NCBI GenBank assembly: GCA_910584255.1
Contig: CAJTXV010000045.1
Coordinates: 1-9,422 of the forward strand
Source: an uncultured Bacilli bacterium
GTDB taxonomy: Bacteria; Bacillota_I; Bacilli_A; RF39; UBA660
Direction: 5' to 3'
DNA length: 9,422 nt
Position numbers and translations under genes: made by a program. Below the pieces are notes generated by a model. That model made no database searches and was not told where the DNA came from. It saw nothing but the letters and a program-made list of their open reading frames with translations. Positions 1-6,231 of this stretch are shown piece by piece; the stretch's first letter is position 1; each line of letters begins with the position of its first letter.

Positions 1-76
1 CAAATTAATATTTTTTACCACTTATTTAGGTGTCACATCATTGACAACTAAACAAATTTTTCTTTTTTATTTAAAA

Positions 77-110
77 AGTCCTACTAGATTTTTCTAGTAG
101 AACTCTTTTT
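77..110. terminator. Bidirectional hairpin terminator after the YjcZ-like genes
   Basis: A perfect 8-bp stem, CTACTAGA at 81-88 and TCTAGTAG at 93-100, encloses a TTTT loop. It extends outward past one mismatch by AGT/ACT (77-79 with 102-104). Both sides carry T-rich tails: CTTTTT on the plus strand (105-110), and GACTTTTT read leftward on the minus strand. It sits just beyond the stop of the leftward 43-aa gene, so its main use is probably to end that transcript. Bases 1-76 further left show no gene and nothing else I can name. Confidence 0.75.
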
Positions 111-118
111 AGTACTTA

Positions 119-250
119 TTAGCAAGACATCCAAGCACCAAGAATAATGGCAAGTAAGATATACAATACGATTACAATTACAAATCCTGTTCCAGATCCA
201 TTATTTGATTGGCAGCAAGTCGTGTTTGTTTGATTTTGTTGACATGACAT
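119..250 (-). CDS. YjcZ-like tiny transmembrane sporulation protein, 43 aa, Cys-rich ends
   Basis: This is a 43-residue protein. Residues 1-20 are polar, rich in Gln, Asn and Thr, and hold Cys3, Cys12 and Cys13. One hydrophobic helix (about 22-39) ends in the motif AIILGAW, followed by Met-Ser-Cys43. The pattern of a short polar head plus a helix ending ILL-x-IILGAW is that of the tiny YjcZ-type membrane proteins of endospore formers, whose molecular role is poorly known. The start ATG follows AGGAGGTG at a good distance, and the gene begins 21 nt after the stop of its 26-aa paralogue, so the two are surely cotranscribed. The four cysteines, absent from the paralogue, could allow disulfide cross-linking or metal binding; that is inference. 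Assignment rests on size and helix pattern only. Confidence 0.8.
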   Translation of the reverse strand: MSCQQNQTNTTCCQSNNGSGTGFVIVIVLYILLAIILGAWMSC

Positions 251-271
251 AGACTTTTCACCTCCTACTTA

Positions 272-352
272 TTAGATCCATGCGCCAAGAATAATTACTA
301 ATAAAATAAATAATACTAATACGATTGCTGATGATGATACGTAATTACTCAT
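272..352 (-). CDS. YjcZ-like tiny transmembrane sporulation protein, 26 aa
   Basis: This 26-residue protein is nearly all membrane helix. A short head (MSNYVSSSA) is followed by a Val/Leu/Ile stretch and the terminal motif IILGAWI. The ATG at 352 follows a perfect AAGGAGG (361-367) with an 8-nt spacer. The shared end LL-x-IILGAW with the downstream 43-aa protein shows they are paralogues. It is the first gene of a two-gene leftward operon that probably starts at the sigma-K-like promoter at 384-411. In Bacillus, proteins of this type are associated with sporulation, the mother-cell compartment or the spore coat. The exact function is unknown, and I base the family call on size, helix and motif. 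Confidence 0.8.
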   Translation of the reverse strand: MSNYVSSSAIVLVLFILLVIILGAWI

Positions 353-383
353 ATTTCTTTCCTCCTTTTTTGATTACTCATTG

Positions 384-411
384 TATTTTATGGAAAAGAT
401 GAAAAAAGGTT
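384..411 (-). promoter_or_regulatory. Sigma-K-like sporulation promoter for the tiny membrane protein operon
   Basis: On the minus strand, AAC (411-409) is followed by exactly 16 nt and CATAAAATA (392-384). This fits the mother-cell sigma-K consensus as I know it: AC, 16-17 nt, CATAnnnTA. The predicted transcript would start near 376 and carry the AAGGAGG at 361-367. No better vegetative promoter is seen in this position. The match agrees with the sporulation-type genes it would drive. Confidence 0.6.
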
Positions 412-442
412 CTAGACATATGCTGAAATTGGCAAAATTTCA

Positions 443-471
443 TTGTCTTTTCTTGGATTTTTTGCTATGAT
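443..471 (+). promoter_or_regulatory. Vegetative (sigma-A) promoter of prsA
   Basis: The -35 element is TTGTCT (443-448), then a 17-nt spacer, then -10 TATGAT (466-471), preceded by the extended -10 dinucleotide in TGC. The start of transcription would be near 478, followed by AGGGAGG (483-489) 6 nt before the ATG at 496. Confidence 0.75.
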
Positions 472-495
472 AGTATTTGTTTAGGGAGGATTACA

Positions 496-1488
496 ATGAA
501 GAAAAAGTTATTAATTAGTATGACTATGGTTCTTTTTTTGGTAACTGGTTGTGGAAAAGTTGCAAAATTAGAAAATGGTCAAGATGCAGTAGTTACATTT
601 AAGGAAAATGAAATTTCTGTTGATAATTTGTATAGTGAAATGAAAGATCGATATGCGTTATCTGTACTTTTAGATATGATTGATGAGAAAATATTAAATG
701 ACAAGTATAAAGATGATGAAGAGCAAAAGGAGTCGATAGAAAGTCAAATTGAATCAATGGTTCAAATTTATGGACGTGGAAGTGAAGCTAATTTGTTACA
801 ACAAACGGCCAGTGCTTATGGGGTTACTACGATGGATGGTCTTAGAGACTACTTGACACTTCAATACAAAAGAAATCTGGCAGTAGAAGATTATGCGAAA
901 ACATTAGTAGAAGATGATGAAATTCAAACATATTATGATGAGAAAATCTTTGGTGATATCAGTGCGAAACATATTTTAATTAAGCCAAAAACTAAAGATG
1001 GAATGACAGCAGATGAGAAAACAGCAGCGGAAGAGGAAGCACTAAAGAAAGCGAATGATTTAATTAAAAAACTAGATAATGGAGAAGACTTTGAAAAGTT
1101 GGCAAAAGAAAATTCAGATGATGAAGGTACCAAAGAAAAAGGTGGAGTCTTAGATCCATTTGGTCATGGTTCCATGGTCACTGAGTTTGAAGAGGCTGCA
1201 CTACAATTAAAAGATGGTGAATATACTAAAGAACCAGTAAAGTCAACTTATGGATATCACATTATCTTACGTGTCAGCCAAAAAGAAAAACCACAATTAA
1301 AGACGGTACGTGGTAATATTATTGATGATCTTTATAAAGATAAAATGACAGAGGATAAGGCAATTAATATTATTGCACTTGAAAAATTAAGAGAAGATTA
1401 TAAAATTAAGATTGAGGATAAAAACTTAAAAACTCAATATGAGAATTACTTAACAAATTCTAAAAATAGTGCAAGAGAGTCAGACTAG
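496..1488 (+). CDS. prsA: PrsA-type foldase lipoprotein (parvulin peptidyl-prolyl isomerase)
   Basis: PrsA-type lipoproteins sit on the outer face of the membrane and help secreted proteins fold by cis-trans isomerisation of prolyl bonds. The 330-residue product starts with a lysine-rich lipoprotein signal and a lipobox VTGC with Cys19. A helical SurA/PrsA-type N-terminal part (about 25-150) follows. The parvulin domain spans about 155-261: AKHILIK near 157-163 with His159, KGGVLDPFGHGSMV at 215-228, and GYHIILRV at 253-260 with His255. The C-terminal helical part is charged and ends in a short polar tail. Length and order of parts agree with Bacillota PrsA. It is a single gene with its own extended -10 promoter and a hairpin terminator. 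A paralogue with specialised clients cannot be excluded. Confidence 0.93.
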   Translation: MKKKLLISMTMVLFLVTGCGKVAKLENGQDAVVTFKENEISVDNLYSEMKDRYALSVLLDMIDEKILNDKYKDDEEQKESIESQIESMVQIYGRGSEANLLQQTASAYGVTTMDGLRDYLTLQYKRNLAVEDYAKTLVEDDEIQTYYDEKIFGDISAKHILIKPKTKDGMTADEKTAAEEEALKKANDLIKKLDNGEDFEKLAKENSDDEGTKEKGGVLDPFGHGSMVTEFEEAALQLKDGEYTKEPVKSTYGYHIILRVSQKEKPQLKTVRGNIIDDLYKDKMTEDKAINIIALEKLREDYKIKIEDKNLKTQYENYLTNSKNSARESD

Positions 1489-1493
1489 AAAAT

Positions 1494-1534
1494 AAAAAAA
1501 GATGAGTAGGTACAAAATACCGATTCATCTTTTT
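1494..1534. terminator. Bidirectional terminator between prsA and the leftward operon
   Basis: The sequence AAAAAAAGATGA (1494-1505) can pair with TCATCTTTTT (1525-1534). An inner stem GGTA/TACC (1509-1512 with 1518-1521) and a CAAAA loop continue the hairpin across one mismatch and a wobble pair. T-runs flank it on both strands, so it can end prsA transcripts rightward and the three-gene operon leftward. Its right edge overlaps the stop codon of the leftward hydrolase gene. Confidence 0.85.
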
Positions 1535-1546
1535 ATTTTATGATAA
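1533..1546. repeat. 14-bp direct repeat, copy 1 (3' end of the EEP gene)
   Basis: TTATTTTATGATAA occurs here, where on the minus strand it encodes the last residues and stop of the EEP hydrolase. An exact second copy lies at 2331-2344, upstream of the same gene. Both are in direct orientation, 798 bp apart. Confidence 0.7.
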
Positions 1547-2315
1547 TTGTTGCGTAGAGTGGAAAGTGATCACTATATGTTTCTAACACTTTTTCTTCGA
1601 TAATTCCATACTCTTTTACTTCTAGATTTTTGGAAAGGAAAATATGATCAATGGGTGTATCTTTTTTGGATTTTCTAAATGTTTTATGATTATACTCTAT
1701 TCTTTTTAAACCCAATGCTCCTAGTTCTTCAATAAAGCTTAAGAATGTTTTATTGGTTAAATTAGAATTGAAATCTCCAAGCAAAATGATTGGTGATTTC
1801 GTTTTTTTAACATATCTAATAATATAATTTAATTGGCGTTTCCTAACTGTATTCATGTGGCAGTCTAAATGCGTATTTAAAATACAAATTCTTTTTCCTG
1901 TACCTATTTCTATTACGGCCTCTGTCAATACTCTTGGGGTCATAGAACGATACTTAAATATTCCATTATAAAAGTCTTTCATATTCCTAGGAAGCCATGG
2001 AAGACTATGGGTTTTCTGACTAAGTACTTTAAAATTAGTAATAATAGATGCATGTTCATTATATTTTTTTAATAGATTGATTTTCTTTTGAAAATGACCC
2101 GTTCCATATCTACCTTTTCCTATAAAATAGTACATTGGGAATTTCTTTTTTAGCACATCCAAAGTTGAAGCTATCATTTCTTGAGTTGTTAAAATATCTA
2201 CTTTATGCTTTTTAAGAATCGTAGAATAACAGTTTTCAATTAACTCTTCTGTTAAATTTTTTACTAAATTGTCATTTTGTACATTGAAAGTACATACTTT
2301 TACTTCACTTGACAT
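1533..2315 (-). CDS. Endonuclease/exonuclease/phosphatase (EEP) family hydrolase
   Basis: This is a metal-dependent phosphodiesterase or phosphatase of the EEP fold, the family of exonuclease III, DNase I, sphingomyelinase and inositol phosphatases. The 260 residues carry all signature sites: Asn11 in FNVQN, Glu46 in TTQEM (metal ligand), NTHLD at 147-151, GDFNS at 180-184, IDHIF at 222-226 and the terminal SDHFPL with His250. No signal peptide or membrane helix is seen, so it is probably cytoplasmic. The start ATG lies behind GTAGGGGGAT. It is the last gene of a leftward operon, 39 nt after the NAGPA-domain gene. The substrate (DNA, RNA, lipid or nucleotide) cannot be told from the motifs. 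A 14-bp direct repeat lies at both ends of the gene. Confidence 0.85.
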   Translation of the reverse strand: MSSEVKVCTFNVQNDNLVKNLTEELIENCYSTILKKHKVDILTTQEMIASTLDVLKKKFPMYYFIGKGRYGTGHFQKKINLLKKYNEHASIITNFKVLSQKTHSLPWLPRNMKDFYNGIFKYRSMTPRVLTEAVIEIGTGKRICILNTHLDCHMNTVRKRQLNYIIRYVKKTKSPIILLGDFNSNLTNKTFLSFIEELGALGLKRIEYNHKTFRKSKKDTPIDHIFLSKNLEVKEYGIIEEKVLETYSDHFPLYATIIIK

Positions 2316-2330
2316 ATAAAATCCCCCTAC

Positions 2331-2344
2331 TTATTTTATGATAA
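2331..2344. repeat. 14-bp direct repeat, copy 2 (upstream of the EEP gene)
   Basis: This is an exact copy of the repeat at 1533-1546, placed between the NAGPA-domain gene and the ribosome binding site of the EEP gene. Read on the minus strand it could encode the same Ile-Ile-Lys-stop end as the EEP gene. It may therefore be the tail of a lost duplicate of that gene, or the mark of its insertion. Chance in AT-rich DNA is also possible. Confidence 0.6.
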
Positions 2345-2354
2345 ATTTTAATAT

Positions 2355-3818
2355 TTAATCACTAGTAACAATCCAAGCATTGGGCAACCTACGTATTGTC
2401 CTTCTTTGACCATTAAATGGAATATTAATATATTCATGATTTTCTACCATCGCAGTAGACGTTCCTCCATCTAAAGTCGCCGCATTGTAAGCACCATATC
2501 GTTCCATAATATCGGCTAGATCTTTGTAACTGGCACCTTTACTGTGTGGTTGATCTCCATCAATTACAAGCATTAGTACCACTCCATCTTTTCTTTGGGC
2601 GATGACACTTCTTGCACATGCCCATTTAGAAGTAGAGTCCTTAAAATAGTTTTCTCCATTTACGATTAAGAATGGCCCCCAGTCAACGGCATCACGAATT
2701 CCCATTTGAATTGCTTCCGTAGTACTCATTCTCTTTAATATTAATTGATTTTCTTGATTGAACGCAATCATTCCACCTGATTCAATTCCACGATTATATT
2801 CTGTTTTTACAACTCCATCTTGGATGACTGTCCCATGAGGGATTCCCCCATTACTATTCCAGTTTGGGTCATAAAAACCACCTGCATTCATTGCTACTAA
2901 AGCATGGCTATCTTTAGAAATATCTGCTAAGGTTTGTCCATAGGAACCTTCCTGTGTTCCTGCTCCTACACTCGTTTTCAGTTTTACATGAGAAGGATCA
3001 TAGACTACCGTTAAAAAGCCGCTATATTTATACCCTCCCGTTTCAGATACTCCTTCTATTTTTATAATTTTATAAATTTGGTTTCCCTCATCTTTTGTAA
3101 ATAATTCTTTTTCGTAGGCATTGGCATAAAACTTTGTTTCAAAATTAATTGGCTCAAATTGATAGAGTTCTTCACCTAAACCTTGATTTTTGGTTTTTGA
3201 CAAGGTGTTTTCAATGGTTCTATTATTATAAAAAATACTCGCAATAAACTGATGATCTTTAGTATTCATAGATTCCCTAATAATGAAATCCTGATATTTT
3301 TTATCTTTTCCATATAATAAATCTGTCAAGGTAAATATTCCAACTGCATAAATTACAAAAGTTCCAAAGGCTACCATGGTTCCATGTTTTACTTTCCAAG
3401 ATTTTTTCTTTATTTTGGAAACTAGTAACATTATACTCAGAATGAAAATCAAAATCCACGAAGATAGAATCATTGGCATGATTAAGGGATGAATTTGTCT
3501 TAAAAAGATAAGACTTGTATTTTTTGTGATGAACCAAGCTAATATCAGTAATGGCAAAAGAAATAAGATCATAAATACCATATTTCTTGCCCACAGTGCA
3601 GGTCTTTTTTTCTTTATAAATTCTACATATTCATGGTTTACCTGTTTTAGATGTTTTTCTACATCTTTTTTCTTCTCGCAACTTTCTGGAATCTTGGTAT
3701 TAAAATTTTCTTCGATTATTTGAAGTGTTTGCGTTTCATCCTCTAAGAATTCAATGGGAATCTTAATTTCTCTTGTTTCTTCTAAAAACTCAATTACAAT
3801 ATCATCTTTACGAAACAT
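2355..3818 (-). CDS. Three-TM protein with extracellular phosphodiester glycosidase (NAGPA/DUF2233) domain
   Basis: The 487-residue protein has a charged, presumably cytoplasmic N-terminal part (1-75) and three membrane helices (about 77-98, 112-134, 146-166), which put the rest outside the cell. Residues 170-295 form a linker region. The NAGPA-type domain covers about 298-485: AMNAGGFYDPNW (309-320), GGIPHG (324-329), a central DWGPFLIVNGE (379-389), ARSVIAQRKDG (402-412), LVIDGDQP and LDGGTSTAM (449-457). This family cleaves phosphodiester-linked sugars, as in human uncovering enzyme, and in bacteria is often tied to exopolysaccharide or cell-wall glycan. The start follows GAGAGGGATAGG. It lies 16 nt after the coiled-coil gene in a leftward operon. 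The natural substrate is unknown. Confidence 0.85.
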   Translation of the reverse strand: MFRKDDIVIEFLEETREIKIPIEFLEDETQTLQIIEENFNTKIPESCEKKKDVEKHLKQVNHEYVEFIKKKRPALWARNMVFMILFLLPLLILAWFITKNTSLIFLRQIHPLIMPMILSSWILIFILSIMLLVSKIKKKSWKVKHGTMVAFGTFVIYAVGIFTLTDLLYGKDKKYQDFIIRESMNTKDHQFIASIFYNNRTIENTLSKTKNQGLGEELYQFEPINFETKFYANAYEKELFTKDEGNQIYKIIKIEGVSETGGYKYSGFLTVVYDPSHVKLKTSVGAGTQEGSYGQTLADISKDSHALVAMNAGGFYDPNWNSNGGIPHGTVIQDGVVKTEYNRGIESGGMIAFNQENQLILKRMSTTEAIQMGIRDAVDWGPFLIVNGENYFKDSTSKWACARSVIAQRKDGVVLMLVIDGDQPHSKGASYKDLADIMERYGAYNAATLDGGTSTAMVENHEYINIPFNGQRRTIRRLPNAWIVTSD

Positions 3819-3834
3819 CCTATCCCTCTCTTTC

Positions 3835-4320
3835 TTACTTCATTGCGACTGTTTTGTTTTTATTCAACCATTCCTCATGACCTTCCATAAACTCCTGATA
3901 ATTTTCTTCAAGTCGAGTGTAATTTTCTTGTGCCTTTTGATTGTTTTCTATCATTGATTTACACTTTTCTTGACTTTTATCATTGACCGCTATTTGACAA
4001 TTTGCTTTTACTTTCTTCATTGCACTTTCGATGTGTTCTTTTTGGTTTTTGATACTGGTTAGTTGATTTTGATAGTACTCTTTATTTTCTCCAATATTTT
4101 CATAATAAAGAGTAAAAAGTTTCTGCATTTCTACCATGGACTGGTGAAGTTTTTTCATATCTTCTGTGATTTCTGTATAGTTTTTATTTACTTCTTGACT
4201 GATTTTTCTCATTTCTTTTCTATCTTCTTTAAAGGTGTCCACAAACTGAATAGAACTTCCTCCAAAAATTAGAAAAAGTGAGATTACAAATAACATACTA
4301 CCATACATTTTTAATTTCAT
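3835..4320 (-). CDS. Membrane-anchored coiled-coil protein of unknown function
   Basis: I do not recognise a family. The 161-residue protein has one N-terminal hydrophobic helix (about 7-26, with FVISLFLIFGG) and then a long, highly charged region rich in Lys, Glu, Gln and Asn (30-155) that reads as continuous helix or coiled coil. There is no lipobox, so the helix should act as a signal anchor with the coiled coil outside. Cys108 and Cys120 lie in the middle. The ATG follows AGGTGAGG (4325-4332). It is the first gene of the leftward operon with the NAGPA-domain protein 16 nt downstream, so it may be a partner or spacer for that enzyme at the cell surface; this is inference from position only. 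Confidence 0.75.
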   Translation of the reverse strand: MKLKMYGSMLFVISLFLIFGGSSIQFVDTFKEDRKEMRKISQEVNKNYTEITEDMKKLHQSMVEMQKLFTLYYENIGENKEYYQNQLTSIKNQKEHIESAMKKVKANCQIAVNDKSQEKCKSMIENNQKAQENYTRLEENYQEFMEGHEEWLNKNKTVAMK

Positions 4321-4338
4321 TTTTCCTCACCTATTTTG

Positions 4339-4344
4339 ATTATA
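4339..4344 (-). promoter_or_regulatory. Possible -10 box of the leftward three-gene operon
   Basis: A perfect TATAAT lies on the minus strand 18 nt before the ATG at 4320. The -35 at the right distance (TTCTAA) is poor, and the transcript would begin at the ribosome binding site itself. It is still the best candidate in the 152-base divergent region. Confidence 0.35.
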
Positions 4345-4372
4345 TCTTAATCTTCTTTTTTTTAGAATCCTT

Positions 4373-4412
4373 ATTGACACTTTCCACTTTTTTACTGTCT
4401 ATAACTGTCAAT
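4373..4412. repeat. Inverted repeat in the divergent intergenic region
   Basis: ATTGACA (4373-4379) and TGTCAAT (4406-4412) are perfect inverted copies 26 nt apart, centred between the two divergent genes. They could be an operator acting on both, or two facing -35 elements, although no matching -10 stands at a normal distance from either. No THI-box or other riboswitch pattern is visible in 4321-4472. Confidence 0.35.
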
Positions 4413-4446
4413 TTATATTTTCATAACCATTTAAAAAGTAGACTCA

Positions 4447-4452
4447 TATAAT
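4447..4452 (+). promoter_or_regulatory. Possible -10 box of the ABC importer operon
   Basis: A perfect TATAAT lies 20 nt before the ATG at 4473. The -35 at 17 nt (TAACCA) is weak. The leader would be only about 14 nt long and begin just before AAAGGAGG (4461-4468). Regulation by an activator would explain the weak -35, but this is not shown. Confidence 0.4.
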
Positions 4453-4472
4453 ACCATTGAAAAGGAGGATAT

Positions 4473-5480
4473 ATGAAAAAAGTTTTTTATGGACTACTTG
4501 TTGCCATTGTTCTTTTAACGATTGGAACTTTATTTGTTTTAGATCTAAATAAGAAAAATGATAGCGATAAGAAGTACAAATCAAAATTAGAGAAAATTAA
4601 AGTTGCAGAAGTTGCACATACTGTTTTTTATGCCCCACAATATGTCGCAAAGGGACTTGGATTCTTTGAAGAAGAAGGTCTTGATATAGAGCTTATCTTA
4701 ACACCTGGAGCTGACAAGGTTTCTGCTGCTGTATTATCAGGAGATGTACAAATTGGTTTTTCTGGAAGTGAAGCATGTATTTATGTATATAATGCGAAGG
4801 AAAAGGATTATTTAAAGACATTTGCTCAACTGACTCAAAAAGATGGCACTTTCTTAGTATCTAGAGAGAAAATCGATTCTTTTAAACTAGATGATTTAAA
4901 AGGAAAAAGTGTCATTGGAGGTCGAAAAGGTGGAATGCCCGAAATGACATTTGAATGGGCATTAAGGCAAAATGGAATTGACCCAGTTAATGATTTAGAT
5001 ATCGATACAAGTATTGCCTTTGCTGCAATGCAAGGAGCATTTATGGGTGGTCAAGGTGATTTTGTTACTCTATTTGAGCCAAATGCTCTACAAGTTGAAA
5101 AGCAAGGATTTGGATATGTTGTAGCATCTATTGGTGAATTAGGGGGAGTTGTTCCTTATACTTCTTATAGTGCTAGAATCAGTTACATTGAAAAACACCC
5201 TGAAGTTATTGAAAAATTTACAAGAGCCATTCAAAAGGGACTAGATTATGTACATGAACATACGGATGAAGAAGTTGCAGAAGCAATGTTAGAATTCTTC
5301 CCAGATACTTCTTTAAATGATTTGGTAGACGTAGTAAAGAGATATCGTGAAGTAGATGCTTGGCCTAAAACCACTACTTTCAGTGAAGAATCATTCTACC
5401 ATTTACAAGAAATTATGAAGGCTTCTGGTGAACTTGTAGATACAGTTTCTTATCAAGATTTGATTTACAAAAAGGATTAA
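4473..5480 (+). CDS. ABC importer substrate-binding protein, NMT1/NitT/TauT type
   Basis: This is the extracellular solute receptor of the transporter encoded with it. The 335-residue protein has an N-terminal hydrophobic helix (about 4-24) without a lipobox cysteine, so it is probably held by a signal anchor or cleaved rather than lipidated. The NMT1/THI5-like binding domain starts near 43. VFYAPQYVAKGLGFFEEEGLDIEL (split here as VFYAPQYVAKG and FFEEEGLDIEL) is the typical first strand and helix. AAVLSGDVQIGFSGS and GGRKGGMPEM follow as ligand-site loops. Family members bind thiamine precursors, sulfonates, nitrate or similar small molecules. No TPP riboswitch lies upstream, which gives no support to a thiamine role. 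The ATPase gene begins 1 nt after its stop. Confidence 0.85.
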   Translation: MKKVFYGLLVAIVLLTIGTLFVLDLNKKNDSDKKYKSKLEKIKVAEVAHTVFYAPQYVAKGLGFFEEEGLDIELILTPGADKVSAAVLSGDVQIGFSGSEACIYVYNAKEKDYLKTFAQLTQKDGTFLVSREKIDSFKLDDLKGKSVIGGRKGGMPEMTFEWALRQNGIDPVNDLDIDTSIAFAAMQGAFMGGQGDFVTLFEPNALQVEKQGFGYVVASIGELGGVVPYTSYSARISYIEKHPEVIEKFTRAIQKGLDYVHEHTDEEVAEAMLEFFPDTSLNDLVDVVKRYREVDAWPKTTTFSEESFYHLQEIMKASGELVDTVSYQDLIYKKD

Positions 5481-5481
5481 T

Positions 5482-6231
5482 ATGAAACCTATTTTAAAAA
5501 TTCAAGGTCTTAAAAAAAACTACCAAGATCTTGATGGGGAGATAGAAGCTTTAGGTGGTATTAATCTTGACGTTTATGAGGGGGAACTCCTTTCAATTGT
5601 AGGCCCCTCTGGTTGTGGAAAAACTAGTTTACTTTCCGTCCTATCCAATTTAGAAAAAAAATCTAGTGGTGATATTCAATTTAAAAATCATGATATAAAA
5701 ATTGGGTATATGCTGCAAAAAGATGCATTATTTCCTTGGAGAACAATTTTAGAAAATTGCTTAATTGGCTTAGAAATCCAGCATAATCTGACAGAGGAAA
5801 CTAAAAATAGAGTCATAGAATTATTAAATACTTATGGACTTGGAGATTTTATGAATAAATATCCATCTTCTCTATCAGGTGGAATGCGACAACGTGTCGC
5901 ACTGATTCGTACGCTTGCAATTGATCCTGATATTCTCTTTCTAGATGAACCATTTTCTGCACTTGATTATTTAACTCGAATTTACTTGTCAGAAGATGTT
6001 TATAAAATTATTAAAAAAGAAGGAAAGACAGCAATTCTTGTAACGCATGATCTCGCAGAAGCGGTCTCACTTAGTGACCGAGTTGCCGTTTTATCCAAAC
6101 GACCAGCTATAGTAAAAAAAGTATATAGTATTGATATACCAAATAAATCTACTCCGATTGAAAATAGAAAGAAAAAAGAATTTCATGCGTATTATGATCA
6201 GATTTGGAGGGATTTAGATGCCCACATATAG
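5482..6231 (+). CDS. ABC importer ATPase, NitT/TauT/SsuB type
   Basis: This cytoplasmic ATPase subunit powers the importer. All motifs are intact in 249 residues: Walker A GPSGCGKTS (41-49), Q-loop Gln79 in MLQKD followed by FPW (84-86), signature LSGGM (131-135), Walker B DILFLDE (150-156) with Glu156, D-loop SALD (159-162) and switch His189 in VTHD. The FPW sequence after the Q-loop is usual in the nitrate/sulfonate/taurine/thiamine-precursor group. Its start ATG is 1 nt after the substrate-binding gene, with AAAAGGA in the end of that gene as ribosome site. Its 3' end overlaps the permease gene by 14 nt, so translation is coupled. The length is normal. Confidence 0.92.
   Translation: MKPILKIQGLKKNYQDLDGEIEALGGINLDVYEGELLSIVGPSGCGKTSLLSVLSNLEKKSSGDIQFKNHDIKIGYMLQKDALFPWRTILENCLIGLEIQHNLTEETKNRVIELLNTYGLGDFMNKYPSSLSGGMRQRVALIRTLAIDPDILFLDEPFSALDYLTRIYLSEDVYKIIKKEGKTAILVTHDLAEAVSLSDRVAVLSKRPAIVKKVYSIDIPNKSTPIENRKKKEFHAYYDQIWRDLDAHI

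Noticed and set aside
31..46. Short inverted repeat TGTCA-CATCAT-TGACA near the left edge
   Set aside because: Only 5-bp arms and no gene context in the window; too weak to call an operator.
933..1133. 66-codon open frame on the minus strand inside prsA
   Set aside because: Ser/Phe-rich mirror of Lys/Glu-rich coding sequence, with no ribosome site and no family features.
3301..3957. Open frames on both strands inside or across the NAGPA-domain and coiled-coil genes (3301-3594 minus, 3526-3723 plus, 3754-3957 plus)
   Set aside because: They lie over well-supported genes, have low-complexity translations rich in Phe, Ser and Ile, and lack suitable ribosome sites.
4063..4272. 69-codon plus-strand frame opposite the coiled-coil gene
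   Set aside because: Phe/Ile-rich shadow of the charged coiled-coil coding sequence without a ribosome site.
4374..4405. TTGACA plus TATAAC as a promoter for the importer operon
   Set aside because: The spacing is 20 nt and the -10 is imperfect; the TATAAT at 4447-4452 is nearer to the gene, though its -35 is weak.
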